A stretch of DNA of 64,000 nt, taken from assembly GCF_014336955.1 (NCBI RefSeq), contig NZ_QRAI01000003.1, positions 496,001 to 560,000 of the forward strand. Reading direction: 5' to 3'. This document shows positions 1 to 12,106 of this stretch, in pieces. This DNA comes from Saccharophagus sp. K07. Lineage in GTDB: Bacteria > Pseudomonadota > Gammaproteobacteria > Pseudomonadales > Cellvibrionaceae. The notes beneath the pieces are model-generated. The model was not told the DNA's origin, searched no databases, and saw nothing but the letters and a program-made list of their open reading frames with translations. Position numbers and translations under genes: made by a program. Position 1 is the first letter of the stretch. Every line of letters begins with the position of its first letter.

Positions 1-65
1 GCCCGCGCGCGCGTGGCGGTTGGCCGGTAACTGATATCGATCTTCGGCTTTGGGTGCCTGCTCCT

Positions 66-1292
66 ATGATCAGTCTATTGCACAAGAAAATTCTTCTCGG
101 TGTTACCGGAGGGATTGCGGCTTACAAAGCTGCGGAGCTGGCTCGTTTACTCCGCAAGCAGGGAGCCATAGTAAAGGTGGTGATGACAGACAGCGCCCAG
201 ACCTTCATTACACCCCTGACATTTCAAGCTCTGACAGGAGAGCAGGTGCATACTCGCCTTTTGGATCCGGATGCAGAAGCCGGAATGGGCCATATAGAGC
301 TGGCCAAATGGGCGGATTTGGTTCTCGTGGCGCCCGCCAGCGCTAATTTTTTGGCGCGGCTCGCAACGGGGCATGCGGACGATTTGTTGACTACGCTGTG
401 TTTAGCGACCGAAGCAATCATTGCGGTGGCACCGGCAATGAACCAGGCGATGTGGCGCAACGCGGCGACACGTCATAACTGCTCTGTTCTGGCGGCTCGC
501 GGTATCCGGATTTGGGGGCCGGCCGTGGGGGAGCAGGCTTGTGGAGATGTAGGCGCGGGAAGAATGCTGGAACCTGCGGATATTACCCAACAGGTTGCCG
601 ACTTTTTTGAGCCCGATGTGCTCAGTGGCAAAACGGTGGTGGTGACGGCCGGGCCTACGCGCGAGCCTTTGGATCCGGTGCGCTATATCAGCAACCACAG
701 CTCGGGCAAAATGGGTTACGCCTTGGCCGTTGCCGCAAGAGATGCGGGGGCGCATGTGATTTTGATCAGCGGCCCCACCAGCTTGCCAGATCCGCCTGGA
801 GTGAAGACCGTAAGAGTTGAAACAGCGCAGCAAATGTTGACGCACTCGTTGGAAACTGCGCGCAGCGCTGACATTTTTATAGCGGCCGCGGCCGTTGTGG
901 ATTATGCGCCGATGCAAGTGTCGGCGCAGAAGATCAAAAAGGAAGATCACCAGGAGCTGCAACTGAGCTTGAAAAAAAATCCGGACATAGTGGCAGCGGT
1001 TGCAGCGCAAACACCCAGGCCATTTGTAGTCGGGTTTGCGGCGGAGACTGAAAACCTCTTGCTGCATGCAAAAAATAAATTGTCGCGGAAAAATCTGGAT
1101 ATCGTTATAGCAAACGATGTCTCCGATACAACCATAGGTTTTAACAGTGATCGCAACGCTGTTTGGATAGTGGATGCCAACGGTGAAACAGCTTATCCGG
1201 AACAGGATAAAGGACAACTGGCGAAAGTTCTTGTGCGGGACATCGCGAAGCGCCTAGAGCAACGCAATAGCAAAGCATCGCGGGGAAATTAG
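66..1292 (+). CDS. coaBC: Bifunctional phosphopantothenoylcysteine decarboxylase / phosphopantothenate-cysteine ligase
   Basis: This enzyme makes 4'-phosphopantetheine in coenzyme A synthesis: CoaB couples cysteine to phosphopantothenate with CTP, and the FMN-dependent CoaC half decarboxylates the product. The N-terminal flavoprotein fold begins with GVTGGIAAYK, has the PAMN motif and carries Cys159 in GEQACGDVGAGRM, the expected flexible-loop cysteine. The CoaB half shows Asn210 in NHSSGKMG and Lys289 in KIKKE, which match the numbering of the E. coli active-site residues when ATG 66 is used. GTG 54 is an in-frame alternative start. The product is 408 aa, a normal length. algC starts one base after the stop, so the two are probably co-transcribed. 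Confidence 0.96.
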   Translation: MISLLHKKILLGVTGGIAAYKAAELARLLRKQGAIVKVVMTDSAQTFITPLTFQALTGEQVHTRLLDPDAEAGMGHIELAKWADLVLVAPASANFLARLATGHADDLLTTLCLATEAIIAVAPAMNQAMWRNAATRHNCSVLAARGIRIWGPAVGEQACGDVGAGRMLEPADITQQVADFFEPDVLSGKTVVVTAGPTREPLDPVRYISNHSSGKMGYALAVAARDAGAHVILISGPTSLPDPPGVKTVRVETAQQMLTHSLETARSADIFIAAAAVVDYAPMQVSAQKIKKEDHQELQLSLKKNPDIVAAVAAQTPRPFVVGFAAETENLLLHAKNKLSRKNLDIVIANDVSDTTIGFNSDRNAVWIVDANGETAYPEQDKGQLAKVLVRDIAKRLEQRNSKASRGN

Positions 1293-1293
1293 T

Positions 1294-4780
<3,487 letters not shown>

Positions 4781-5265
4781 ACTGAATTTTTTATAGTAAT
4801 AGTTGAAGGGTAATAAGATTGGGGCTAGGATAGGCGACGATGATTTTGGTGTCATTACACACCGGTCTTTATAAAACTCACGGATGAGAACTTTCCAATG
4901 CAGGACATTTCATTTCTCAGGGAATTCCGGGATTTTGTAGGATCGCTGGAAATGCCCAAGAATCCCGGCTGGTATAAGGTGAGTTTTTACCAACTCTAAA
5001 GCCAGACACTCATCAAGGATCACGATTAAGTATTTAGCGCGCGCGGAGACTTGTTCTCCCCGCGCGTGTGCCTGTGGCTCTGATATAAAAGAAGAGTTGA
5101 GAATAAGAGCTTTGGGAAGCGACAGGGAAAATCAGCATAAACCAGCTGAATGCAGGCGGGCAGGCAGGGTTCGGCCAGTCAGTTGGAGCGATTAACCATT
5201 CCGAACGGCGCACCCGCAGGAGCCGGGTATGTTTCGGGGCGACACTAGACGTTTGAGCGCTATAC
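4781..5265. other. Intergenic region between argB and slmA
   Basis: This 485-bp stretch has no recognised gene. It contains a possible 33-codon ORF (4898-4999), and at about 5038-5066 a GC-rich imperfect hairpin (GCGCG-C-GGAGA paired with TCTCC-C-CGCGC, loop CTTGT) with no T-tract. An AT-rich TGATATAAAAG near 5081-5091 could belong to the slmA promoter. None of these is certain. Confidence 0.5.
4898..4999 (+). CDS. Possible small protein of 33 residues, unknown
   Basis: An ATG preceded by GATGAGAA opens a 33-codon frame ending at TAA 4999. The peptide begins MQDISFLREF, is rich in aromatic residues and contains PKNPGWYKVSF. No family is recognised. It could be a real small protein, a remnant of a longer gene or chance. 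The start signal is moderate, and no neighbour suggests a role. Confidence 0.25.
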   Translation: MQDISFLREFRDFVGSLEMPKNPGWYKVSFYQL

Positions 5266-5871
5266 ATGAATTCCACGCAAAACAAGAAGCCGCGACGCCA
5301 ACAAATCCTTGAAGCGTTTGCACATATGCTGGAGGCCAGCCCCGGAGCTCGCATCACAACTGCAGCCCTGGCCAAACAAGTCGGTGTTTCTGAAGCCGCG
5401 CTTTATCGCCATTTCCCCAGCAAAACCAAGATGTTTGAAGGCTTGATTGAATTTATCGAGGAGGCAATTTTTGCCCGGGTAAATATCATCAGCTCCGAAG
5501 CCGAAACGTCAGGCGTTGAGAAGTGTGAAAAAATTCTCAACCTTTTATTGGTTTTCTCAGAGCGCAATCCGGGCATCACAAGAATATTGACCGGCGACGC
5601 CTTGGCGGGGGAAACCGAACGTCTTCATCACCGGGTCGTACAGTTTTTTGATCGCCTGGAAACGCATTTGCGGCAGATTCTGCGTGAAGCGGAACTGCGG
5701 GAAAGTATCAGTCTGCAGTTATCCATCAGTGCGACCGTCAATCTCTGGCTGGCTGTGGTAGAGGGAAAAATCGCGCAGTTTGTGCGCGGACAATTCCGTG
5801 TGGCGCCCACCACTGGCTGGACGGAGCAATGGCCCTATTTAGTCAAGGGATGTATTGCTGAGCCGGCCTGA
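5266..5871 (+). CDS. slmA: Nucleoid occlusion factor, TetR family
   Basis: SlmA binds specific chromosomal sites and disrupts FtsZ polymers over the nucleoid, preventing division across unsegregated DNA. The 201-residue protein opens with a basic tail (NKKPRRQQIL) and a TetR helix-turn-helix (about residues 28-55, ITTAALAKQVGVSEAALYRHF), where SKTKMFEGLIEF follows as in characterised SlmA. Length agrees with E. coli SlmA (198 aa). Position near argB and pyrE is conserved in related bacteria. The ribosome site is weak (GAGCGC). It converges with the next gene, with only 14 bp between the stops. Confidence 0.93.
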   Translation: MNSTQNKKPRRQQILEAFAHMLEASPGARITTAALAKQVGVSEAALYRHFPSKTKMFEGLIEFIEEAIFARVNIISSEAETSGVEKCEKILNLLLVFSERNPGITRILTGDALAGETERLHHRVVQFFDRLETHLRQILREAELRESISLQLSISATVNLWLAVVEGKIAQFVRGQFRVAPTTGWTEQWPYLVKGCIAEPA

Positions 5872-5885
5872 GCTAGCTGATCCTT

Positions 5886-6536
5886 TTACTTCTTGGCGAA
5901 CAGGGTTTGTCCCCAACGGAATAAGTCCACCATCTCTTCGTATTCCTGGTGAATCCCGTTATGTTCCCGCTCCCGCTCTTGCAACATGCTTTGAGCGATG
6001 CGCAGTTCCTCACGGGTTTCTTCCAGCGTCTTTAAGTGCTGGCGGGGAACTTCTCGGCCCGCTCGCTCGATTTCCGCCGCTTTTTTCATCAAGCTTTCGA
6101 TGTGATTGCTGATATTGCCGATATTGCTGCGCAGAATTGCAATATTGGCATCGACCTGCGCCAATCTGCGGTCGCGCGCCGCGTAAATCTCATTCTCTGA
6201 GCTGTAGCGTTTGGCCAGCTCCTCATAGCGCGCTTTTTTCTCATTCAGCGCGGCAAGCTCAGCCTCCTGCTGCTTCAGTACTTCCGGATCGGGAGCGGGC
6301 GGGACGACTCGGATGACCTCGCGGGTGCTTTTATTAAGGACCTTGTACCCAGTGCGAATCGCTTCAGGCGGTATGGTATTGCTGATTACCCGTCCGCCGT
6401 GTTTGTTGGTGTACTCGTAGATTTCGTTCTGTCTGGTATCGGCGGCAACATTTAAAGTTACCGCCAGTGACAATAGCGCCGCCAGCACGGGCAAGCGGCC
6501 AAACGGCCATACAATGTGATTTCTATAACGAGCCAT
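5886..6536 (-). CDS. Exported DUF4124-like coiled-coil protein
   Basis: The 216-residue protein starts at the ATG on 6536, overlapping the end of pyrE by 14 bp, so it is probably co-transcribed with pyrE. It has a signal peptide (hydrophobic segment around 15-30, likely cleavage after NVAA), then a short segment of the DUF4124 kind ([16 protein letters not shown], residues about 40-60), then a long charged coiled coil (about 85-190, with [20 protein letters not shown]). This domain arrangement is common in periplasmic gammaproteobacterial proteins of unknown function. No catalytic motif is visible. Confidence 0.75.
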   Translation of the reverse strand: MARYRNHIVWPFGRLPVLAALLSLAVTLNVAADTRQNEIYEYTNKHGGRVISNTIPPEAIRTGYKVLNKSTREVIRVVPPAPDPEVLKQQEAELAALNEKKARYEELAKRYSSENEIYAARDRRLAQVDANIAILRSNIGNISNHIESLMKKAAEIERAGREVPRQHLKTLEETREELRIAQSMLQEREREHNGIHQEYEEMVDLFRWGQTLFAKK

Positions 6537-7164
6537 AAGTCTGCCGATAATTTGCAATTCGGTTCACGATGTCGGGATCACCCTGCTCCTGCAGGTACGT
6601 CAAAATGTGCTCAAGATTGATGATGCTCACAACGGGAACCCCGGTACTTTGCTCAAGCTCCTGAATCGCTGATAAGGCTCCTTGTCCGCGTTCTTGGCGA
6701 TTAAGTCCAATCAGTATAGCTGCGGGCTGCGCCTGGGCTTGCGAGATAATAGACAACACTTCTCGTACCGCTGTTCCTGCTGTGATCACATCGTCTACAA
6801 TCACCACCCGTCCGCGCAGGGGGGCCCCTACTAGAGTCCCGCCTTCCCCGTGAGTCTTTGCTTCTTTTCGGTTGAAGCAATAGGGCACATCCCGTTTGTA
6901 ACCATCAGCTAGCGCCACAGCTGTAGTGGAAACCAGCGGAATGCCCTTATAGGCCGGCCCGAAAAGCATGTCGTATTCGATTCCGGCATCTACTAAGGCT
7001 GCGGCATAAAACCGGCCCAGTTCCGCTAAGGCGGCGCCGGTCTGGAATTGCCCGGCATTAAAAAAATAAGGGCTCTTGCGTCCGGACTTGAGCGTGAATT
7101 CACCGAACTTTAATGCCTGGTGTTGTAATGCCAGCTGAATGAATCGCTTTTGGTACTCTTTCAT
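6523..7164 (-). CDS. pyrE: Orotate phosphoribosyltransferase
   Basis: PyrE joins orotate and PRPP to form orotidine monophosphate in pyrimidine synthesis. The 213-residue protein aligns by eye along its length with E. coli PyrE, including [44 protein letters not shown] and the PRPP-binding [12 protein letters not shown] (121-132). The ATG on 7164 is preferred over the longer frame because the family begins MKxYQ at this point. It is divergent from crc, as in Pseudomonas. Confidence 0.97.
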   Translation of the reverse strand: MKEYQKRFIQLALQHQALKFGEFTLKSGRKSPYFFNAGQFQTGAALAELGRFYAAALVDAGIEYDMLFGPAYKGIPLVSTTAVALADGYKRDVPYCFNRKEAKTHGEGGTLVGAPLRGRVVIVDDVITAGTAVREVLSIISQAQAQPAAILIGLNRQERGQGALSAIQELEQSTGVPVVSIINLEHILTYLQEQGDPDIVNRIANYRQTYGSL

Positions 7165-7468
7165 AAAACCCGTTCTTAGATCTGGATGATTTGTGGGAAA
7201 ATGCAACTTTTGTGGCAGTTGTGGAATTAAGTAGCGGTTGAGGTTGGAGTTCGAACCGATTTAGCTTGGCCGGAAATTGAGGCTATCCTTATGGGGACTC
7301 AGCCACTTTGATGGCAATCAAAATCCATTTTATTCGGCCTCCTTTCCTTTGCACGACTTCAAAGCGAAATGCGTGGAAGCTGTATTGTTTGGTGCTTAAA
7401 AAACGGTACTTATTAACAATAATGCTAAAACATCGGTATGATACACAGTCCGTTTGTAAGGGGCCATC
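7165..7468. other. Divergent pyrE / crc intergenic region
   Basis: The 304 bp hold no gene and must carry promoters for both directions. The crc side is AT-rich with a plausible sigma70 promoter (separate entry). No clear PyrE attenuator hairpin with a T-tract was seen on the minus strand. Confidence 0.4.
7413..7442 (+). promoter_or_regulatory. Possible sigma70 promoter of crc
   Basis: TTAACA (7413-7418) and TATGAT (7437-7442) are spaced 18 bp apart, 26 bp before the crc start codon. The match is fair, and the placement leaves a short leader containing the AAGGGG ribosome site. Confidence 0.4.
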
Positions 7469-8242
7469 ATGCGAATCATAACTCTCAGTGTCGACGGTAT
7501 TCACCAGGCGGCCCAGCGTGGTTTGTTTGATTGGCTGGCAGATCAGGACGCTGACGTTGTATGCCTGCAGGATTTGCGTGCCCTTGAATCCGAACTGGAT
7601 CACGAGGTCTTCCATCCCCCCGGCTATTTCGCCTATTTTTTCGACTCCGGTATCAAGCACTATAACGGCGTTGCCATTTACACTCGTCATCAACCCAAAG
7701 CGCTGATCTACGGTTTGGGTTTTTCCAGTGGCGTCGATATGGAAGGGCGCTACCTGCAAGTCGATTACGAGCATTACAGCATAGGGTCACTGTTGGCGCC
7801 GTCTGCAATGTCCGAAACCGAATCCCTGGAAGTCAAAATCAAGTTTTTTGAAGATTTTCAGGCCCTGCTCCACAAAGTGACTCGCAAGCGCCGCAGCTTC
7901 ATTATTTGCGGCGATTGGGGTATGGCGCACACGCGCAAAGATGTGCAGAACTGGCAGGAAAATCAGAGCACCCCAGGATTCCTTCCCCATGAACAACAAT
8001 GGATGAACCAGTTGTTCAATCAGATCGGCTACGTAGACGCCTTCCGCCAGGTCAATCGCGACTCCGATGAATTTTCCTGGTGGCCATCCGGCCAGATCGG
8101 CGTTGGCGATGGCTGGCGAACGGACTATCAAATCGTTTCCGAATCCATCCGCCGCAAAGTGGAATATGCGGTGATCTACAAAAAACAAACCTTCTCCAGC
8201 CACCTTCCGGTGATTGTCGATTACGACATAGAAGATCTGTAA
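7469..8242 (+). CDS. crc: Catabolite repression control protein Crc, exonuclease III fold
   Basis: Crc works with Hfq to block translation of catabolic mRNAs when preferred carbon sources are present. The 257-residue protein has the exonuclease III fold but lacks the nuclease residues: exonuclease III has LQET, GD-x-N and SDHAP, whereas this protein has LQDLR, GDWGMAH and SSHLPVIVDYD, as in Pseudomonas Crc. Other Crc-like segments are GYVDAFRQVNRD and FSWWPSG. AAGGGG lies six bases before ATG 7469. The neighbour pyrE is also conserved in Pseudomonas. A true exonuclease is unlikely given the missing residues. Confidence 0.88.
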   Translation: MRIITLSVDGIHQAAQRGLFDWLADQDADVVCLQDLRALESELDHEVFHPPGYFAYFFDSGIKHYNGVAIYTRHQPKALIYGLGFSSGVDMEGRYLQVDYEHYSIGSLLAPSAMSETESLEVKIKFFEDFQALLHKVTRKRRSFIICGDWGMAHTRKDVQNWQENQSTPGFLPHEQQWMNQLFNQIGYVDAFRQVNRDSDEFSWWPSGQIGVGDGWRTDYQIVSESIRRKVEYAVIYKKQTFSSHLPVIVDYDIEDL

Positions 8243-8870
8243 TCGTCCTAACTGCCCTTCCCTCCTTCTTTGGTTGCCCTGTCACAGGGCGACTGCTTGA
8301 GGTTTTTGCAAATAAGCTCACAAATTTCAGCTCTCCTGCTGTCGACATCTTCTTCCTAAAGGTAATATTTGGGCAATTGTTCCCCAATAGTGGTTTAGTT
8401 GGGTCTGAATGTGTTCTGCATGGCTGCTGGTCCCTGCAGGACGCATGCCGCAGCCTTGGTTAGTCTTGGGGGTTGCGGTGCTGGAGTGCTGCTCCGGTGT
8501 TCTCTTGCGTGTTAAGAGACAAGGCTTTTTCACTGATGTAATTTGCTGAGCATCGACGGCTTCAAGTTATGCTTGAAGTCCAATGCGTTTGGGGCGCCGC
8601 AGCGTCAGTTGCGAGCGCTCTTTTTTTTGTGTTGTAGCAAGTACGTGACGCAGCGTACAAAAATTGCTCACGAATTGAGAGGTATGCACGAAGTCGATCG
8701 TGCAAGGTTGTTAATTTAAGGGGTGATCTGATCGCGCGGTTTATATCTGGATAGGAGTTCTTTAAGCAGCCAAGTCCAGGTATGCTCTGCGGTCGAATCC
8801 AGCTGAAGCCCTAGCCTGAGTGTGCTAGCGGTATTTGTGCTGAGTGGATCATCGGAGTAGCCGGGAGTTT
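8243..8870. other. Long intergenic region between crc and the DUF6502 gene
   Basis: These 628 bp contain no convincing gene. A hairpin after crc (8273-8293: GTTGCCCTG, loop TCA, CAGGGCGAC, one G-T pair) lacks an immediate T-tract and is a weak terminator at best. Around 8596-8627 a short stem (CGCAGC / GTTGCG) followed by a run of eight T resembles a second terminator with no gene in front of it. TTCAAG-TTATG-CTTGAA near 8561-8577 can also fold. A small RNA or long leader is possible but unproven. Confidence 0.4.
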
Positions 8871-9746
8871 ATGGCGGACAATCTCAAAGCGCACGTTATT
8901 GCGACAGTCAAAAGTTTGATGAAACCCATCATCATGTTATTGCTGCGTAATGGCGTCACTTATAAGGAATTTGCGGTTTTGTGCAAATCCATCTTCGTTG
9001 AGGCTGCTGCCCAGGACTACGGGATTCGCGGCAGGCCGACTAACGTCTCGCGCATTGCCGTGCTTACCGGGATAGATCGCAAAGAGGTCAAGCGCATTAA
9101 AGATTTGCTGCAGGAAAATGTTCTGGCACTTGAAGCGCAATCGTCCCAGGACCGCATCACTCGCATTCTCACGGCTTGGCACAGAGACCCTGAATTCAGT
9201 GACGATGAACATCAGGCAAGGCCTTTACCTATAGAGGGTGAGCACGGCAGTTTTCAGTCGCTGGTGCGGCGCTTCGGTGGTGACGTGCCGCGTCAGGCGT
9301 TGTTCAAGGAGATGTTGCGGGTTGGTGTTATTGCCAAACAGGACGACCGCGTGACGCCTTTGAGCCGATATTACTTCCCGGCGCAAAGCGATCCGCAGGC
9401 GCTGTTGCGGGCGGGCTCAGTGATCAGTGAGCTGGGCGAAACACTTTTTCACAATTTATATGTGGTGGATGACAGCAAGCCCACCTCTAAATATCGGCGG
9501 CGGTTTGAGCGTCGCGCGAGCAACAACCAGGTAGATAGTCGGTATGTAAAGGCGTTTCATGCTTTTCTCGAAGCGGAAGGGCAGGCGTTTCTAGAGCGCG
9601 TGGATGCATGGTTATCAGAGCACGAAGTGGCAGAGCCGCCCACAGGTGAGGTGGTTCCAGAAAAACGGGCGAACGCAACTACAAGTGTGCGTCTTGGCGT
9701 AGGTGTTTTTGCCATAGAAAAATCCGATCGGGACACAGGTAATTAA
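8871..9746 (+). CDS. DUF6502 family protein, putative DNA-binding regulator
   Basis: The 291-residue protein resembles the DUF6502 family: an N-terminal helical region with LLLRNGVTYKEFAVLCKSIF, then a helix-turn-helix-like stretch NVSRIAVLTGIDRKEVKRIK (about 54-73). No signal peptide is present, so it is cytoplasmic. ATG 8871 is preferred because GGGAG lies four bases upstream; an in-frame GTG at 8844 lacks this. Only two bases separate it from the DUF5666 lipoprotein gene, an arrangement often seen in gammaproteobacteria, so the two may act together. The molecular role is unknown. Confidence 0.75.
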   Translation: MADNLKAHVIATVKSLMKPIIMLLLRNGVTYKEFAVLCKSIFVEAAAQDYGIRGRPTNVSRIAVLTGIDRKEVKRIKDLLQENVLALEAQSSQDRITRILTAWHRDPEFSDDEHQARPLPIEGEHGSFQSLVRRFGGDVPRQALFKEMLRVGVIAKQDDRVTPLSRYYFPAQSDPQALLRAGSVISELGETLFHNLYVVDDSKPTSKYRRRFERRASNNQVDSRYVKAFHAFLEAEGQAFLERVDAWLSEHEVAEPPTGEVVPEKRANATTSVRLGVGVFAIEKSDRDTGN

Positions 9747-9748
9747 CA

Positions 9749-11233
9749 ATGGGCAGATATTTCAACTGGCAGCGGCTGACAGGAACTTTATTGTGCGCCG
9801 TCTTGTTAGGTAGCTGCGGTGGCGGTGGCGGATACGCAGGTATAGACGGCAGTGGTGCCAAGCCAGAATTATCAGTGGTTGGACCTATCAACGGGTTTGG
9901 TAGCGTGATCGTCAACGGTGTGCATTACAACACCGACCAGGCGCGAGTCTACGTGCGCGGCGAGCCAGCTTCCGAAATCGATCTCAATGTCGGCGATTAC
10001 GTCACGGTTGTGGGCGGCACCAACGCTGAGGGCGAACCTGTTGCCTATGAAGTCCATTACCAGCCCCGAGTAACTGGTGAGATACAGTGGATCGATGTGG
10101 AGCGCAATCAGCTCTCCGTTCTCGGCCAAGTGATTCAGCTGTTGGTCGACACGGTTTACGCCAGCGACATAATGCCGCAGAACATCCATGGCCTCTCCGT
10201 TGGCAAACACATATCGATCAGCGGACCGCTGGATGCCAATCGGGTGATTCAGGCTACTCGCATAGGTTTTGATGAAAGCTCATTTGCCGAACTGGTCGGT
10301 TCGGTTGAACAGCTGAATGTCTTTGCCAGAACCTTCGTAGTTAACGGCCAACTGGTGTCTTATGCATCCGTGGCTTCATCTTCTGGTTTGTCGAATGGTC
10401 GCTTGGTGGTTGTGCGAGGCTCTGTGGTAGACGAGGTGCTGGAGGCCGAAGAGCTGTCATTCCATCAGGATTACCGCAACCTGCGCCACATTCCGCGCAT
10501 AGAGTTGTCCGGAATCATTCAGGAAACCAAATCGGACGGTTTGTTCATCATGGATTCCGTGCCGGTTAAAACCACGTCCCAAACCACATTTAGTGGTGGC
10601 GATGCGGCGAGTTTGACCGCCAACGCCAAAGTCCGTGTCATAGGCTCAATTGACGCTAACGACGTGTTAATTGCGCAGGAAGTGAAAATCCTGTCCTCGC
10701 CGCACACTAAGATTTACGGCAGCATTCAAGAGGTGTATCCGATTTGGGGATATTACTGGTTGCTTGGCAAAATTAAGGTGCAGGATCAGGAGTTTTTGGT
10801 TCAGGCAGATACCCGTTTGACCGGTGAGTATGACCGCCGCATCAACTTCTGGGATTTGCGCATTGGCGATCAGGTTTATATCTCCAGTTACACCTGGGGC
10901 GATCTGGTGATCGCTAGCAGTATCGCTGTGGACAATCGGGATGTGCAGGCAATGCCGGCAGATCTGATGGGTGGAGCTTATTTCCTGTCGGAGTCGACCC
11001 AATCGTTCTTTATCTTTGGCACTAAAATCGTTGTGGGCCCGGACACGCTTTATAAGAAGGGTGAAGCGGCGATTGATAGCGCAGAATTTTTCCGCAGCGG
11101 CAACGGCGCCTTTGTAAGGGTGCTGGGTTACTACGAATACGGATATGTGCGCGCAACCCAGATACAGATCTATGTGCCGGATTACAGCAAGCCTTACACA
11201 GGTGTGCCCGGATATTATGGAAAGCCGCGCTAG
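9749..11233 (+). CDS. DUF5666 repeat lipoprotein
   Basis: This 494-residue protein has a lipoprotein signal (LLGSC, Cys about residue 23) followed by a glycine run. The mature part is beta-rich and made of about six DUF5666-like units of 55-85 residues with the pattern INGFGSVIVNGVxY ... VGDYVTVxG ... A-x-x-V, seen near residues 45, 110, 178, 246, 311 and 395. Later copies have drifted. Such domains look like small OB-type beta barrels; their role is unknown. It is translationally linked to the DUF6502 gene. No catalytic motif was found. A strong terminator follows. Confidence 0.8.
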   Translation: MGRYFNWQRLTGTLLCAVLLGSCGGGGGYAGIDGSGAKPELSVVGPINGFGSVIVNGVHYNTDQARVYVRGEPASEIDLNVGDYVTVVGGTNAEGEPVAYEVHYQPRVTGEIQWIDVERNQLSVLGQVIQLLVDTVYASDIMPQNIHGLSVGKHISISGPLDANRVIQATRIGFDESSFAELVGSVEQLNVFARTFVVNGQLVSYASVASSSGLSNGRLVVVRGSVVDEVLEAEELSFHQDYRNLRHIPRIELSGIIQETKSDGLFIMDSVPVKTTSQTTFSGGDAASLTANAKVRVIGSIDANDVLIAQEVKILSSPHTKIYGSIQEVYPIWGYYWLLGKIKVQDQEFLVQADTRLTGEYDRRINFWDLRIGDQVYISSYTWGDLVIASSIAVDNRDVQAMPADLMGGAYFLSESTQSFFIFGTKIVVGPDTLYKKGEAAIDSAEFFRSGNGAFVRVLGYYEYGYVRATQIQIYVPDYSKPYTGVPGYYGKPR

Positions 11234-11259
11234 ATAAAACGGGAATGGGGAAAAATTGA

Positions 11260-11289
11260 AACCGGCGGAAAATTCCGCCGGTTTTTTTA
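11260..11289. terminator. Bidirectional terminator between the DUF5666 gene and rph
   Basis: ACCGGCGGAA and TTCCGCCGGT form a 10-bp stem with a minimal AA turn, followed by seven T on the plus strand. On the minus strand the stem is followed by TTTCAATTTTT, so it can also end rph transcription, whose stop is at 11287. Confidence 0.85.
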
Positions 11290-12006
11290 TTGGTTAAGCG
11301 CTTCCTGCTGGTAGGTCAACAACTGCTGGATGCCGTGTTTGCCAAGAGCTAACAACTGCTGAAATTGTTGTTCAGTAAAAGGCTCTTTTTCCGCAGTGCC
11401 TTGCACTTCAATGATGCCGCCCTTGTCCGTCATGATCAGATTCATATCAGTATCGGCGGCAGAATCTTCTGCGTAGTCCAAATCGAGCACGGGTTCGCCC
11501 TGATAAATTCCCACCGAGACGGCCGCGACCATTCCCAGAAGTGGATCAGTTTTGAGAATTTGCTGCCTTTGCATATGGCGTAACGCATCCACCACTGCGA
11601 CACAAGCGCCGGTGATGGCAGCAGTGCGGGTTCCGCCGTCCGCTTGAATCACATCGCAGTCCACTGTGATGGTGTATTCGCCCAATTGCTTTAAGTCGAC
11701 TGCAGCGCGCAGGGAGCGGCCGATCAAACGTTGAATCTCGACAGTGCGCCCGCCCTGCTTTCCGCGCGCCGCTTCTCGATCCATGCGGGTGCCGGTGGAG
11801 CGCGGCAGCATGCCGTATTCGGCGGTCAGCCAGCCCTGTTGCGTGCCTTTCAAAAAGCGCGGCACACCTTCTTGCACGCTCGCATTGCAAAGCACTTTGG
11901 TGTCGCCAAAGCAGACCAGAACACTGCCTTCAGCGTGTTTGGTGTAGTGACGGGTGATGGATATTGCGCGCAATTGATCGGCTGCGCGGCCGCTTGGACG
12001 AGGCAT
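11287..12006 (-). CDS. rph: Ribonuclease PH
   Basis: RNase PH is a phosphorolytic 3'-5' exoribonuclease that trims tRNA 3' ends. The 239-residue protein matches the family throughout: [69 protein letters not shown] and [27 protein letters not shown] precedes the ATG on 12006. It is divergent from yicC with about 100 bp between the starts, as in many Pseudomonadales. Confidence 0.97.
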   Translation of the reverse strand: MPRPSGRAADQLRAISITRHYTKHAEGSVLVCFGDTKVLCNASVQEGVPRFLKGTQQGWLTAEYGMLPRSTGTRMDREAARGKQGGRTVEIQRLIGRSLRAAVDLKQLGEYTITVDCDVIQADGGTRTAAITGACVAVVDALRHMQRQQILKTDPLLGMVAAVSVGIYQGEPVLDLDYAEDSAADTDMNLIMTDKGGIIEVQGTAEKEPFTEQQFQQLLALGKHGIQQLLTYQQEALNQ

Positions 12007-12106
12007 GGAGCACCTTTCAGTGGGAAAAATGTGGCGGGATTATAACGAGCAGGAGGCGAAAACCAATGTGTTAATATCGAGCCTTTGTCGACCGAGGATG
12101 AACACA

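Noticed and set aside
402-1217. A 271-codon frame on the minus strand over coaBC
   Set aside because: coaBC active-site residues fall exactly on the known positions; the antisense frame is a shadow.
7469-8242. Exonuclease III
   Set aside because: The fold fits, but the metal and catalytic positions are substituted as in Crc, and the gene is next to pyrE as crc is in Pseudomonas.
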